Assembly (NCBI GenBank): GCA_051861545.1
Contig: JBIMKP010000007.1
Span: 1 to 64,000, forward strand
From: CAISCU01 sp051861545
GTDB lineage: Bacteria > Bacteroidota > Bacteroidia > UKL13-3
DNA length: 64,000 bases
Direction of reading: 5' to 3'
Below are positions 1 to 8,129 of this stretch, piece after piece; position 1 is the first letter of the stretch, and each line of letters opens with the position of its first letter. A program made the position numbers and the translations under genes. Under the pieces are notes generated by a model, which ran no database searches, had not been told where the DNA came from, and worked only from the letters and a program-made list of their open reading frames with translations.

Positions 1-427
1 GATTTGATTCTATTGCAAAGTAACCTTCATCGAACTCAATTGTTCCACTTAAAGTGTACATGTTGTCTCGCTTACCCATTGCTTGCCTGATTTTATGCAT
101 CAAAGACCAAATGCTTTCATATCTGTTTTGACCCAATTGTTTTTGAAGCTCTTTAGCGGAAATGCCCTTTTTAAAAGAACTCATAAAAGCCATTGCTAAG
201 TACCACTTATGAAAGCTCATTTTAGAATCTTCCATCATTGTACCACTTTTTAATGTTGTTCTAAAGCTGCAAGATTTGCATTCCCATTGGCTCTTACAGT
301 TTAACCAATAATGTTCTTTTGACTGACATTTTTTACAAATTATACCCTCTTTTTCTCTTTGTTTTTTAAAATGATCGGCACATGTTTTCGAATCAGGGAA
401 GTCTTTTAGAAATGTTAAAATGCTCAT
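1..427 (-). CDS. IS1595-family (ISXO2-like) transposase, N-terminal part
   Basis: This is a DDE transposase that cuts and joins the ends of its own IS element. It starts at an ATG at 427 and is open to the window edge, so only about 142 residues are visible. The N-terminal zinc ribbon is intact (C31-x2-C34 and C50-x2-C53), followed by the helical region with FHKWYLAM typical of the family, and then FDEGYF at about 132-137. D133 is the likely first catalytic aspartate. The remaining DDE residues and the stop are outside the window. It is transcribed away from the sulfur cluster. Whether the complete copy is functional cannot be judged. Confidence 0.85.
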   Translation of the reverse strand, partial: MSILTFLKDFPDSKTCADHFKKQREKEGIICKKCQSKEHYWLNCKSQWECKSCSFRTTLKSGTMMEDSKMSFHKWYLAMAFMSSFKKGISAKELQKQLGQNRYESIWSLMHKIRQAMGKRDNMYTLSGTIEFDEGYFAIESN

Positions 428-459
428 TTTGAATAATTTTACTCAAAATTAATTTATTA

Positions 460-480
460 GCCCGCAACCTATTTGCGGGC
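460..480. repeat. Perfect 8-bp hairpin next to IS end
   Basis: GCCCGCAA and TTGCGGGC form a perfect 8-bp stem around a 5-base loop, directly inside the presumed IS terminus and upstream of the transposase ATG. It could be a subterminal transposase-binding site or a barrier to read-through transcription. There is no T-run on either side that would make it a standard terminator. Confidence 0.5.
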
Positions 481-513
481 TGGTAAACATGCGGATAATC
501 GTTTAATTATATT

Positions 514-1935
514 ATGAAAATAGAACAAATTTATACTGGATGTTTAGCACAAGGTGCTTATTACATCACAAGCAATGGTGAAGCAGCAATCATTGATCCT
601 TTAAGAGAAGTTCAACCTTATTTGGAAAGAGCAGAAAAAGATGGGGTGAAAATTAAATATATTTTCGAAACACATTTTCATGCAGATTTTGTAAGTGGTC
701 ATTTAGATTTAAGCAAAAAAACAGGTGCAAAAATTGTTTTTGGTCCTACAGCAAAGCCAGAATTTGACTCAATTGTAGCCAATGATGATCAAGTTTTTGA
801 ATTGGGTAATGTTAAAATTAAAGTATTACATACTCCTGGTCATACCATGGAAAGTTCTACTTTTTTATTAATTGATGAAAATGGTAATGACCATTGTATT
901 TTTAGTGGTGATACTTTATTTATTGGTGATGTAGGTCGTCCAGATTTAGCACAAAAAGCAGCATCAATGACACAAGAGCAATTAGCTGCTACTTTATTTC
1001 ATTCATTAAGAAATAAAATTATGGTTTTGGCTGATGATGTAATTGTATATCCTGCTCATGGTGCCGGTTCTGCATGTGGTAAAAATATGAGTAAAGAAAC
1101 CGTTTCTACAGTAGGGGAGCAAAAAGCTAGTAATTATGCTTTACGTGCAAACATGACAGAAGAAGAATTTGTAAAAGAAGTTACAGATGGTTTATTACCT
1201 CCTCCAGGATATTTTGGGATGAATGTAGCCATGAATAAAAAAGGCTATGAAAGTTTTGATTCTATATTAAATAATGGAATGCGTGGTTTAGAACCTTCAG
1301 CATTTTTAGCTGCGGCAGAAGAAAGTTCAGCTTTGATTTTAGATACAAGAGCTGCTGCTGAATTTTACCAAGGTTTTGTTCCTCAAAGCATCAATATTGG
1401 CTTAAATGGAGATTTTGCTCCTTGGGTTGGTTCTATGATTGTTGATGTAAAACAACCAATTTTATTAGTTACAGATTTAGGTAAAGAAGAAGAAGCTGTA
1501 ACAAGATTGAGTAGAGTTGGTTTCGATAATGTTATTGGTCATTTAAAAGGTGGTTTCCCTGCTTGGGCTGCTAGCGGCGAAGAGGTGGATACCGTAAATA
1601 GAATTAGTGCAGAAACATTTGCAAGTCAAGTTAAAATTGGTGAAACTCCAGTTGTTGATGTGCGCAAAGAATCTGAATACGCTGCTGAACATGTAGAAGA
1701 AGCATATAGCAAACCATTGGCTTATATCAACGAATGGATTAAAGATGTAAATCCTGAAGAGCATTTCTTTTTACATTGCCAAGGTGGATATAGAAGTATG
1801 ATTGCTGCAAGTATTTTACAAGCTAGAGGTTATAGGAATTTTACAGAAGTTGAAGGTGGATTTGCAGCCATTGCAAAAACAGAAGTTCCTAAAACTAATT
1901 TTGTTTGTCAAAGTAAAGTTCTAAAAGCAAAATAA
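514..1935 (+). CDS. MBL-fold hydrolase with two C-terminal rhodanese domains (persulfide dioxygenase-like)
   Basis: This 473-residue protein is a metallo-beta-lactamase-fold enzyme of the persulfide dioxygenase/glyoxalase II branch fused to two rhodanese domains. Metal-site residues are visible as THFHAD at 53-58, H110 in HTPGHT, D133 in SGDTLF and H182 in YPAHG. The first rhodanese domain (about 255-355) has no catalytic cysteine in the expected loop. The second (about 365-455) has C422 in HCQGGYRS. Such proteins are known to oxidise glutathione persulfide or handle sulfane sulfur; the exact substrate here is inferred. There is no signal peptide, so it should be cytoplasmic. It opens the sulfur cluster, and its stop overlaps the next ATG by one base, implying translational coupling. 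Confidence 0.9.
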   Translation: MKIEQIYTGCLAQGAYYITSNGEAAIIDPLREVQPYLERAEKDGVKIKYIFETHFHADFVSGHLDLSKKTGAKIVFGPTAKPEFDSIVANDDQVFELGNVKIKVLHTPGHTMESSTFLLIDENGNDHCIFSGDTLFIGDVGRPDLAQKAASMTQEQLAATLFHSLRNKIMVLADDVIVYPAHGAGSACGKNMSKETVSTVGEQKASNYALRANMTEEEFVKEVTDGLLPPPGYFGMNVAMNKKGYESFDSILNNGMRGLEPSAFLAAAEESSALILDTRAAAEFYQGFVPQSINIGLNGDFAPWVGSMIVDVKQPILLVTDLGKEEEAVTRLSRVGFDNVIGHLKGGFPAWAASGEEVDTVNRISAETFASQVKIGETPVVDVRKESEYAAEHVEEAYSKPLAYINEWIKDVNPEEHFFLHCQGGYRSMIAASILQARGYRNFTEVEGGFAAIAKTEVPKTNFVCQSKVLKAK

Positions 1936-2324
1936 TGAATAAGCTAAAATTAGTTTATTCTCTGTTCATGGTGTTATTTTTTAGCATAACTGTTGCCGCA
2001 AGCAGCAGTTATGCTTTTAAAATCCAACAAAGTTCACAGACTAAAAAAGAAGTGCAAAAGCCTTCAAAACCTGTTAAGAAAATGAAAAATATTATAGTAG
2101 ATGTTCGCACTCCTGCAGAATGGCAAGACGGACATGCAGATTGTTCTGTAAATATTCCTTTGAATGAATTGGCTTCAAAAATTGAAGAGTTAAAAGGATA
2201 TGAAAAAGTAACACTAGTTTGTAGAAGCGGTGCGCGTGCAAGTTCCGCAAAAAGTATGCTTGAAGGCGCAGGAATTCGTAATGTAGAAAACCTGGGTCCT
2301 TGGCAAAATGTAGTTTGTAAATAA
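1935..2324 (+). CDS. Exported single-domain rhodanese
   Basis: This is a 129-residue rhodanese-like sulfurtransferase with an N-terminal signal peptide (hydrophobic stretch about 7-22, likely cleavage after SSSYA). It should therefore act in the periplasm. The domain spans about 50-129, with VDVRTPAEW and the active-site loop CRSGAR (C96). Family members carry sulfane sulfur as a cysteine persulfide. It overlaps the upstream gene by one base (TAATG) and is followed 34 bases later by the first YeeE/YedE gene. A periplasmic sulfur-relay role in the cluster is inferred from the export signal and context. Confidence 0.9.
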   Translation: MNKLKLVYSLFMVLFFSITVAASSSYAFKIQQSSQTKKEVQKPSKPVKKMKNIIVDVRTPAEWQDGHADCSVNIPLNELASKIEELKGYEKVTLVCRSGARASSAKSMLEGAGIRNVENLGPWQNVVCK

Positions 2325-2358
2325 TCATTAAATCAAAAACCATTATCTCAACCATCAC

Positions 2359-2928
2359 ATGACATTAATTGAATGGATTTCTCAATCCTGGCCATGGTAT
2401 GTGGCAGGTCCACTCATCGGTTTAACTGTTCCAACTCTGTTAATTATTGGAAATAAAAGTTTCGGTATTAGCTCATCAATGCGCCATGTTTGCGCAGCTT
2501 GTATCCCTGGAAATATTAAGTTTTTTAAGTACGACTGGAAAAAAGAACTATGGAATTTATTCTTTGTAGCAGGAATCTTTTTAGGAGGAATTGTTGCAGT
2601 TTCTGCTTTAGGGAATTCATTACCTGTGGTAGTAAATCCTAAATTGGCCGAAGAACTAAAAACTTATGGTATCACCGATTATAGCGGAATGGTACCAAAT
2701 GAATTGTTCACTTGGACTAATTTATTAACCATTAAAGGGTTTATTATAATGGTTGTTGGCGGATTTTTAGTAGGTTTTGGAACTAGATATGGCGGTGGTT
2801 GCACAAGTGGACATGCTATCATGGGAATTAGTACTTTACAATGGCCTTCTTTGGTTGCTACTTGTTGCTTTATGGCTGGTGGTATTTTAATGGCAAACTT
2901 TGTTTTACCTTATATTCTTACACTCTAA
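2359..2928 (+). CDS. YeeE/YedE-family half transporter (sulfur/thiosulfate uptake), first subunit
   Basis: This 189-residue integral membrane protein belongs to the YeeE/YedE (Sulf_transp, DUF395) family, in which TsuA is a characterised thiosulfate importer. About four hydrophobic segments are seen (roughly 13-32, 67-90, 122-142, 158-187). It has the family signature FGTRYGGGCTSGHAIMG with C148, plus C45 and C48 near the N-terminus. Full-length TsuA-type proteins have two such halves; here they are separate adjacent genes, a common arrangement in Bacteroidota. Transport of thiosulfate or another sulfur species is inferred from family and neighbours. Confidence 0.88.
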   Translation: MTLIEWISQSWPWYVAGPLIGLTVPTLLIIGNKSFGISSSMRHVCAACIPGNIKFFKYDWKKELWNLFFVAGIFLGGIVAVSALGNSLPVVVNPKLAEELKTYGITDYSGMVPNELFTWTNLLTIKGFIIMVVGGFLVGFGTRYGGGCTSGHAIMGISTLQWPSLVATCCFMAGGILMANFVLPYILTL

Positions 2929-2938
2929 TCTTAATAAA

Positions 2939-3454
2939 ATGGAAAATACTAATATCAATGCAGTCGATTTAAAAGATGAAGATCTTTTGTTAAGAGAGCA
3001 AGATGCAATGTGTGTAAACGAAAGTAAACTCGAGCACAAATGGTATCACAATTTAAAATATGTAGCAGTAGGAATAGGTTTCGGTATTATTTTCGTAAAA
3101 GCCGAAATCATTAGCTGGTTTAGAATACAAGAAATGTTTAGGTTTCAATCATTCCATATGTATGGTGTTATTGGAAGTGCGATTATGGTTGGAATCTTAT
3201 CAGTTTTTATCATAAAAAAATTCAATATCAAAACTATTTATGGTGAAACAATCATTATTCAAACCAAAGAATTCAATAAAGGAAATATTTACGGTGGTTT
3301 GTTATTTGGATTGGGTTGGGCAATTACGGGTGCTTGTCCCGGACCACTATTCGCACAAATAGGAAGTGGTGCTAGTGTTATCGCAATTACTTTATTAAGT
3401 GCAATTGCAGGTACCTGGGTTTATGGATACTTCAGAGATAAATTACCTCATTAA
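2939..3454 (+). CDS. YeeE/YedE-family half transporter, second subunit
   Basis: This 171-residue membrane protein is the second half of the split YeeE/YedE transporter. The conserved loop is GWAITGACPGPLFAQIGSG with C133. I chose the ATG at 2939 (MENTNINAVDL), which leaves a 10-base gap after the first subunit. An in-frame upstream start at 2900 would overlap that gene by 29 bases and add a sequence that is only a shadow of its neighbour. The N-terminal 35 residues are polar and probably cytoplasmic. It probably works as a pair with the preceding gene product in the inner membrane. Confidence 0.88.
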   Translation: MENTNINAVDLKDEDLLLREQDAMCVNESKLEHKWYHNLKYVAVGIGFGIIFVKAEIISWFRIQEMFRFQSFHMYGVIGSAIMVGILSVFIIKKFNIKTIYGETIIIQTKEFNKGNIYGGLLFGLGWAITGACPGPLFAQIGSGASVIAITLLSAIAGTWVYGYFRDKLPH

Positions 3455-3469
3455 TTTTTTTAGTATTTT

Positions 3470-4510
3470 ATGTCGGTAGATGAATTTTATCAAAAGCTTA
3501 CTCGAATAGTAAAAATGCTAAAGATAGTAATGCTCGTTTTTGCGCTTACTATTTTAGTTTCTACTTTATTTCTATTAGGTTTTTTTAATGGCAAAGGTGA
3601 TGATAAATCGCTAAGTGAATCATCAAAACCAGTAGAGAATAGTTCTGAATTTTGGATTGCTCCTGATGTCAATTCTATTTCCGATACTAAACAAAAGGAT
3701 TTGGTTTTGTATGGTAAAGAATTAATAGTTCATACTTCAAAATACCTTGGTCCTAAAGGCGCTGTAGGTCAGATATCAAATGGTATGAATTGTCAGAATT
3801 GCCATTTAGATGCTGGAACTAAAGTTTTTGGAAACAATTATGGTTCAGTAGCTGCAAATTATCCGAAATACAGGGCAAGAAGTGGTACTGAAGAAGATAT
3901 TTATAAAAGAGTAAATGATTGTTTTGAAAGAAGTTTAAATGGTAAAGCTCTTGATACTTTGAGTAAAGAAATGCAAGCAATAAAAGCTTATATAGAATTC
4001 TTGGGTTCAAATGTAGAAAAGGGGAAAAAAGCAGAGGGTTCTGGGTTCAAAGATTTGGCTTTTTTAGACAGAGCAGCAGATCCTAAAAAGGGGAAAGATG
4101 TTTATGTAGCAAAATGTCAATCTTGCCACCAAGCCAATGGTGAAGGATTGTTAAATGCTGAAGGTACCGAATATTCTTTTCCTCCGCTATGGGGTAAACA
4201 TGCTTTTAATGATAAAGCTGGTTTATTTAGATTATCGAATTTTGCCAAATATGCTAAGTACAATATGCCTTTAGGTACCTCGCATGAAAATCCGCAATTA
4301 ACAGATGAAGAAGCTTGGGATATTGCAGCATTTGTAAATTCTCAAAGCAGGCCAAGTAAGGAAACGCCTAATGATTGGCCAAAAATTTCAGAAAAACCAA
4401 TTGATCATCCTTTTGGTCCGTTTAGTGATGGTTTTTCTGAAGAACAACATAAATATGGTCCTTTTAAACCTATCAAAAAGAAAAAGGACGAAAGTAAAAA
4501 ACAAGCTTAA
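3470..4510 (+). CDS. tsdA: TsdA-like dihaem cytochrome c (thiosulfate dehydrogenase family)
   Basis: This 346-residue periplasmic cytochrome has an uncleaved-looking N-terminal membrane segment (about 17-38). Two haem sites are visible: CQNCH at 108-112 and CQSCH at 216-220. The first half carries the TsdA hallmark MNCQNCHLDAG and RVNDCFERSLNGKAL. C151 sits where Allochromatium TsdA has its unusual Cys haem ligand, and M266 where the second-haem Met ligand is expected. TsdA couples two thiosulfates to tetrathionate; related family members run in reverse or serve other substrates. The neighbours (SoxB, YeeE) support sulfur chemistry. The C-terminus ends in a Lys-rich tail. The specific enzyme activity is inferred. 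Confidence 0.8.
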   Translation: MSVDEFYQKLTRIVKMLKIVMLVFALTILVSTLFLLGFFNGKGDDKSLSESSKPVENSSEFWIAPDVNSISDTKQKDLVLYGKELIVHTSKYLGPKGAVGQISNGMNCQNCHLDAGTKVFGNNYGSVAANYPKYRARSGTEEDIYKRVNDCFERSLNGKALDTLSKEMQAIKAYIEFLGSNVEKGKKAEGSGFKDLAFLDRAADPKKGKDVYVAKCQSCHQANGEGLLNAEGTEYSFPPLWGKHAFNDKAGLFRLSNFAKYAKYNMPLGTSHENPQLTDEEAWDIAAFVNSQSRPSKETPNDWPKISEKPIDHPFGPFSDGFSEEQHKYGPFKPIKKKKDESKKQA

Positions 4511-4521
4511 TTTTATTAGAA

Positions 4522-4986
4522 ATGAAAAACTTATTACGGTTGATTTTAGCAGTCATGTTAATTGTTGCAAGCCAACAAACTTTTGCTCAATCAAAATCAA
4601 AAGATAAAAAAGAACATAAGCATAAAAAATCGGTAGTAAAACACCGAATTGTTATGCAATTAACCTCTGCCGATGCAATGGTTCATAAGGGTTTAATCAA
4701 ACAATTAAACAACCTTAAAAATGGTTGGGGCGATACTGTAACTATTGAGATTGTTTGTCATGGCCCAGGAGTAGATTTTTTAAATGCTGAAAAAACAGGC
4801 TTTAAAAATGAAATCTATTCACTTAAAGAAAGAGGAATTGTTTTTGTAGTTTGTGAAAATACACTGCGCGAAAGAGAGATTCCAAAAGAAGCCATTTTAC
4901 CCGATATGTCTTATGTAAAAATGGGTATCGGTGAAATTGTACTTAAACAAGAATCGGGTTGGGTTTATATTAAAGCGGGTAACTAG
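4522..4986 (+). CDS. Exported DsrE-family sulfur-relay protein
   Basis: This 154-residue protein has a signal peptide (about 1-22, ending TFAQ), a Lys/His-rich linker, and then a DsrE/DsrF-like domain (about 40-152). Two cysteines are visible: C79 in IVCHGPGV and C111 in VVCENTLRERE. The C111 position matches the persulfide-carrying cysteine seen in many DsrE-like proteins, and the closing LKQESGWVYIKAG is typical. DsrE proteins bind and pass sulfane sulfur; most characterised ones are cytoplasmic, so export is notable. Its stop overlaps the GTG of the porin gene by one base. A periplasmic sulfur-carrier role is inferred. Confidence 0.85.
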   Translation: MKNLLRLILAVMLIVASQQTFAQSKSKDKKEHKHKKSVVKHRIVMQLTSADAMVHKGLIKQLNNLKNGWGDTVTIEIVCHGPGVDFLNAEKTGFKNEIYSLKERGIVFVVCENTLREREIPKEAILPDMSYVKMGIGEIVLKQESGWVYIKAGN

Positions 4987-6404
4987 TGAAAATTTTTCGA
5001 ATATTATTTTTCCTGATTTTGTTGATGTCGGGGTTTCAGATTTATGCCCAAAATGCACCTTATGTGCACCATACAGAAAGGGGAAGAGATGCAGAAGATA
5101 CCTTGAATTTTCAGCATTTTTTTAGACAAGGAACTTTTTTTGGTCATGCCAGATACTATTTTATGGCTACCGATAATGAAGGGATTTTGAGCGATTATTA
5201 TGCCAACGCATTTGGAATGGGTATTGGTTACGAAACAGGTAATTTCAAGAATTTTCAAATTGGTATAAGTGGATATTTTATTTATAACTTAGGTTCATCA
5301 GATTTAGCTGCAAAAGACCCTTATGCAAAACAAAGCAGTAGGTATGAAATTGGTTTGTTTGATATCGAAAATCCGAATAACCATTCAGATTTAGATAGGT
5401 TAGAAGATTTATACCTCAAGTATAATTTCAAAAAATCAAACCTTAAATTTGGTAAACAGCACATTAAAACACCATTTATCAATCCTCAAGATGGTAGAAT
5501 GAGACCAACTTTGGTTGATGGTTTGATTTTAAGTTTGAATGATATAAAAAACACGAATATTGAAGCAGGTTATTTGTTCTCAGTTTCACCAAGAAGTACT
5601 GTTAAATGGTATGATATTGGGGAGTCTATTGGTGTTTATCCAAGTGGTTTAAGTCCAGATGGAACCAAATCTTCCTATAAAGGCAAAATAAGAAGTGATT
5701 ATATTTTGTACCTCGGACTTTCTCGTAAAATTGCTAAAACGCATAAAATTGAAGTTTGGGATATGTTGGTTGAAAATGTATTTCACAATACCCTTTTGCA
5801 ATATACTGGTGATATTAAAACAGGTAAGAAACAAAAGCTTTTACTTGGTGCACAGTTTATCGCTAATCAAGCAGTAAATAATGGAGGAAATGAAAACCAA
5901 TCCGAAACTTATATGAATAAAGATGCTAAGTCTTATACATTTGGTTCAAGAATTGGATATTCTAAGGAAAATTTAGGGCAGCTAACTTTTAATTACAATA
6001 GAATTACCTCACATGGCCGTTATTTAATGCCAAGAGAATGGGGTAGAGATCCGTTTTTTACCTTTATGCCTCGTGAAAGAAATGAAGGTTTTGGAGACGT
6101 ACATGCGTTTAATATGGTTGCAAGTAAATACTTTGAGAAAAAACGTATGAAGGCCGATTTGAGTTATGGTCGTTTTTATTTACCGAGTGTAAGTAATGTA
6201 AATTTAAATAAGTATGGAATGCCATCTTATTGGCAATTAAATGCAGATGTAAAATACATTGCTTCGGGTTTTTTAAAAGGATTTGAGTTTGAATTATTAT
6301 ATGTTTACAAGGGACAATTAAATTCTGATTTTCACCAGTCAGATTACGTAATGAATAAGGTTGATATGAGTTTAATTAACTTATTGGTAAATTACCATTT
6401 TTAA
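4986..6404 (+). CDS. OprD-like outer-membrane porin
   Basis: This 472-residue protein has a signal peptide (about 1-21, IYAQ) and many alternating amphipathic strands ending in NLLVNYHF, an aromatic C-terminus typical of outer-membrane barrels. The block with FGKQHIKTPFINPQDGRMRPTLVDG resembles the OprD porin family, which passes small anions and nutrients. The start is a GTG at 4986 overlapping the DsrE stop (TAGTG), followed directly by the hydrophobic signal. Placement inside the sulfur cluster suggests it admits a sulfur anion such as thiosulfate; this is inference. Confidence 0.75.
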   Translation: MKIFRILFFLILLMSGFQIYAQNAPYVHHTERGRDAEDTLNFQHFFRQGTFFGHARYYFMATDNEGILSDYYANAFGMGIGYETGNFKNFQIGISGYFIYNLGSSDLAAKDPYAKQSSRYEIGLFDIENPNNHSDLDRLEDLYLKYNFKKSNLKFGKQHIKTPFINPQDGRMRPTLVDGLILSLNDIKNTNIEAGYLFSVSPRSTVKWYDIGESIGVYPSGLSPDGTKSSYKGKIRSDYILYLGLSRKIAKTHKIEVWDMLVENVFHNTLLQYTGDIKTGKKQKLLLGAQFIANQAVNNGGNENQSETYMNKDAKSYTFGSRIGYSKENLGQLTFNYNRITSHGRYLMPREWGRDPFFTFMPRERNEGFGDVHAFNMVASKYFEKKRMKADLSYGRFYLPSVSNVNLNKYGMPSYWQLNADVKYIASGFLKGFEFELLYVYKGQLNSDFHQSDYVMNKVDMSLINLLVNYHF

Positions 6405-6413
6405 AAATTGATT

Positions 6414-8120
6414 ATGAAGGATACAAATACAAAACAAAGAAGAGATTTTTTAAAGAATTTAGGTTTATTGGGAATGGGTGCTACTGTTATTCCAAGTTTA
6501 AGTGCCGATGCCAGTTCAATTGATTCTAATGAGTTTTTAAACACAGATGCAGTTGAAATGGATAAGGAAAAAACAATCCAAATTCTTCAAACTACAGATG
6601 TGCATTGTCAGGTGTATCCTCATGATGAATTGTTCTGGGAAAATGAGCAACTTACATTTAGAAAAGCTGGTGGATACGCACATTTGGCCACCTATTTCAA
6701 AAATGCTAAGAAGAAAAATCCAAATACCTTTATTCTTGATACTGGTGACATGTTTCAGGGAAGTGAATTGGCTGTAAAAACTACGGGTAAGGCTTTGGTA
6801 CCAATTTTAAATTCTCTTGGATACCAATTGTACTTGCCAGGAAACTGGGAGGTTGTGTATTATAAAAAGGCTATGCAGACTTTAATGGGTGCTTTAAATG
6901 CTCCGAAGGTTTGTGCAAATATGTACCACGATTTAGGTGAGGGTAAAAAAGGCGAATTGATTTTTAATCCATATTATATTTGGAATGTTGAAGGAGTTAA
7001 AATTGGATTTTTAGGTTATACTGATCCTTTAGTTCCTTTACGCCAATCGCCCAATTATAGCAAGGGAATCATTTATACCAAGCCTGAAGAAAATATCAAA
7101 CATTATGTTGATGTATTAAAAAATGATGAGCAATGTGCTTTTATCATTATTCTTTCTCATTTGGGTTTATCACAACAAATTGCTTTGGCTAATGATGTTG
7201 TTTGTGAAGGTGTAGATTACATTTTTGGTGGCGATACACATGAAAGAGTTAGAAAACCCATTCAATGTAAATATGCTAAAGTAGTTGAGCCTGGTGCTTT
7301 TGGTTCGTTTGTTGGTAAACTTGAATTAAAAATAAAAGGAGGAAAGGTAATTGCTGATTCTTATGTTTTAGATGAAGTTGAACCCAATAAGTTAAAAGCC
7401 GATGCAGCTGTAACAAAATTGATTCAAGCAAATGAAGAGCCATTTTCTAAAGATATCAATGAAATTGCAGGTTATAGCACTTTGCCATTATACAGAAATT
7501 TCGTAGTTGAAAACACCATTGATACCATGATTTTAAATGCGCTTCATTGGCAATTACCAGAAATTGATATTGTACTTTCAAATGGTTTTAGATTTTGTCC
7601 ACCAAGAAACACTCCCGACAAAACTGGAAATATTCCAATAACCAATGGTTTTATATTTGATATGTTGCCTGTTGATAGCACAGTAAGAACAGGTAAAGTA
7701 ACAGGTAAACAAATTTTCGATTGGTTAGAAAAGGAATTAAACAATGTGTTTGCTAAAGATGCTTCGAAACGTTTTGGTGGTTGGGTGATTAAATTTAAAG
7801 GAATGAGCATTGAATTTAAAGCTTTTGAGGCTATGGGAAGCAGGGTTCAAAAGGTTTTGGTGAAAGGAGTTCCATTAGATGTAAATGCTACTTATACAGT
7901 TTGTGCTTGTGAAAGAGATGGCGATCCTGCTGATATGCTATGTAGAATAAAAAATGTTCAGGATGCGAAAAACACCTCACATACTTTGCATCAGGTAATG
8001 AAAGATTATTTGAAAAACAATTCACCAGTTACTCCAAGTTTACCTTTAAGCGCGAAGATTCTAGATGCACCTCAAACATTGTTAAGTCAGGTTTATGGAG
8101 TGGATTATCAGTTTAAATAG
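6414..8120 (+). CDS. soxB: SoxB-like sulfate thiohydrolase (5'-nucleotidase superfamily)
   Basis: This is a 568-residue periplasmic enzyme of the metallophosphoesterase/5'-nucleotidase superfamily. A Tat signal is visible (RRDFLKNLGLLG at 9-20). Metal-binding blocks are TDVHCQ (D62, H64), LDTGDMFQG (D109, D112), SHLG and GGDTHE. GNWE at 143-146 replaces the GNHE/GNHD of ordinary nucleotidases and is characteristic of SoxB, which hydrolyses cysteine-bound sulfonate groups on SoxYZ to release sulfate. ATG at 6414 is preferred to the in-frame TTG at 6408. No other sox gene is in the window, so the natural carrier substrate is unknown. It is the last gene of the sulfur cluster and is followed by a strong hairpin. 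Confidence 0.85.
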   Translation: MKDTNTKQRRDFLKNLGLLGMGATVIPSLSADASSIDSNEFLNTDAVEMDKEKTIQILQTTDVHCQVYPHDELFWENEQLTFRKAGGYAHLATYFKNAKKKNPNTFILDTGDMFQGSELAVKTTGKALVPILNSLGYQLYLPGNWEVVYYKKAMQTLMGALNAPKVCANMYHDLGEGKKGELIFNPYYIWNVEGVKIGFLGYTDPLVPLRQSPNYSKGIIYTKPEENIKHYVDVLKNDEQCAFIIILSHLGLSQQIALANDVVCEGVDYIFGGDTHERVRKPIQCKYAKVVEPGAFGSFVGKLELKIKGGKVIADSYVLDEVEPNKLKADAAVTKLIQANEEPFSKDINEIAGYSTLPLYRNFVVENTIDTMILNALHWQLPEIDIVLSNGFRFCPPRNTPDKTGNIPITNGFIFDMLPVDSTVRTGKVTGKQIFDWLEKELNNVFAKDASKRFGGWVIKFKGMSIEFKAFEAMGSRVQKVLVKGVPLDVNATYTVCACERDGDPADMLCRIKNVQDAKNTSHTLHQVMKDYLKNNSPVTPSLPLSAKILDAPQTLLSQVYGVDYQFK

Positions 8121-8129
8121 GTTAGATGA

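Larger units (their letters stand above)
1..501 (-). mobile_element. IS1595-family insertion sequence, partial (cut by window start)
   Basis: The segment holds the first 142 codons of an IS1595/ISXO2-like transposase, a short palindrome and a presumed terminus. The outer 22 bases at 480-501 (CTGGTAAACATGCGGATAAT plus CG) closely match, in reverse complement, the left ends of the repeat elements at 14750 and 38407 (GAGTATCCGC then a TTTACCAG block). I therefore place the element end near 501, only about 13 bases before the ATG of the sulfur cluster. The other end lies outside the window, so the boundary and any target duplication cannot be confirmed here. Confidence 0.6.

Noticed and set aside
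2900..2938. Upstream start for the second YeeE/YedE half
   Set aside because: It would overlap the preceding gene by 29 bases and add residues that are only the other-frame reading of that gene; the ATG at 2939 gives a normal start.
6408..8120. SoxB gene considered as an ordinary 5'-nucleotidase/UshA
   Set aside because: GNWE in place of GNHE/GNHD, the Tat signal and the sulfur-gene context fit SoxB better, and the C-terminal nucleotide-binding aromatic stack typical of UshA is not evident.
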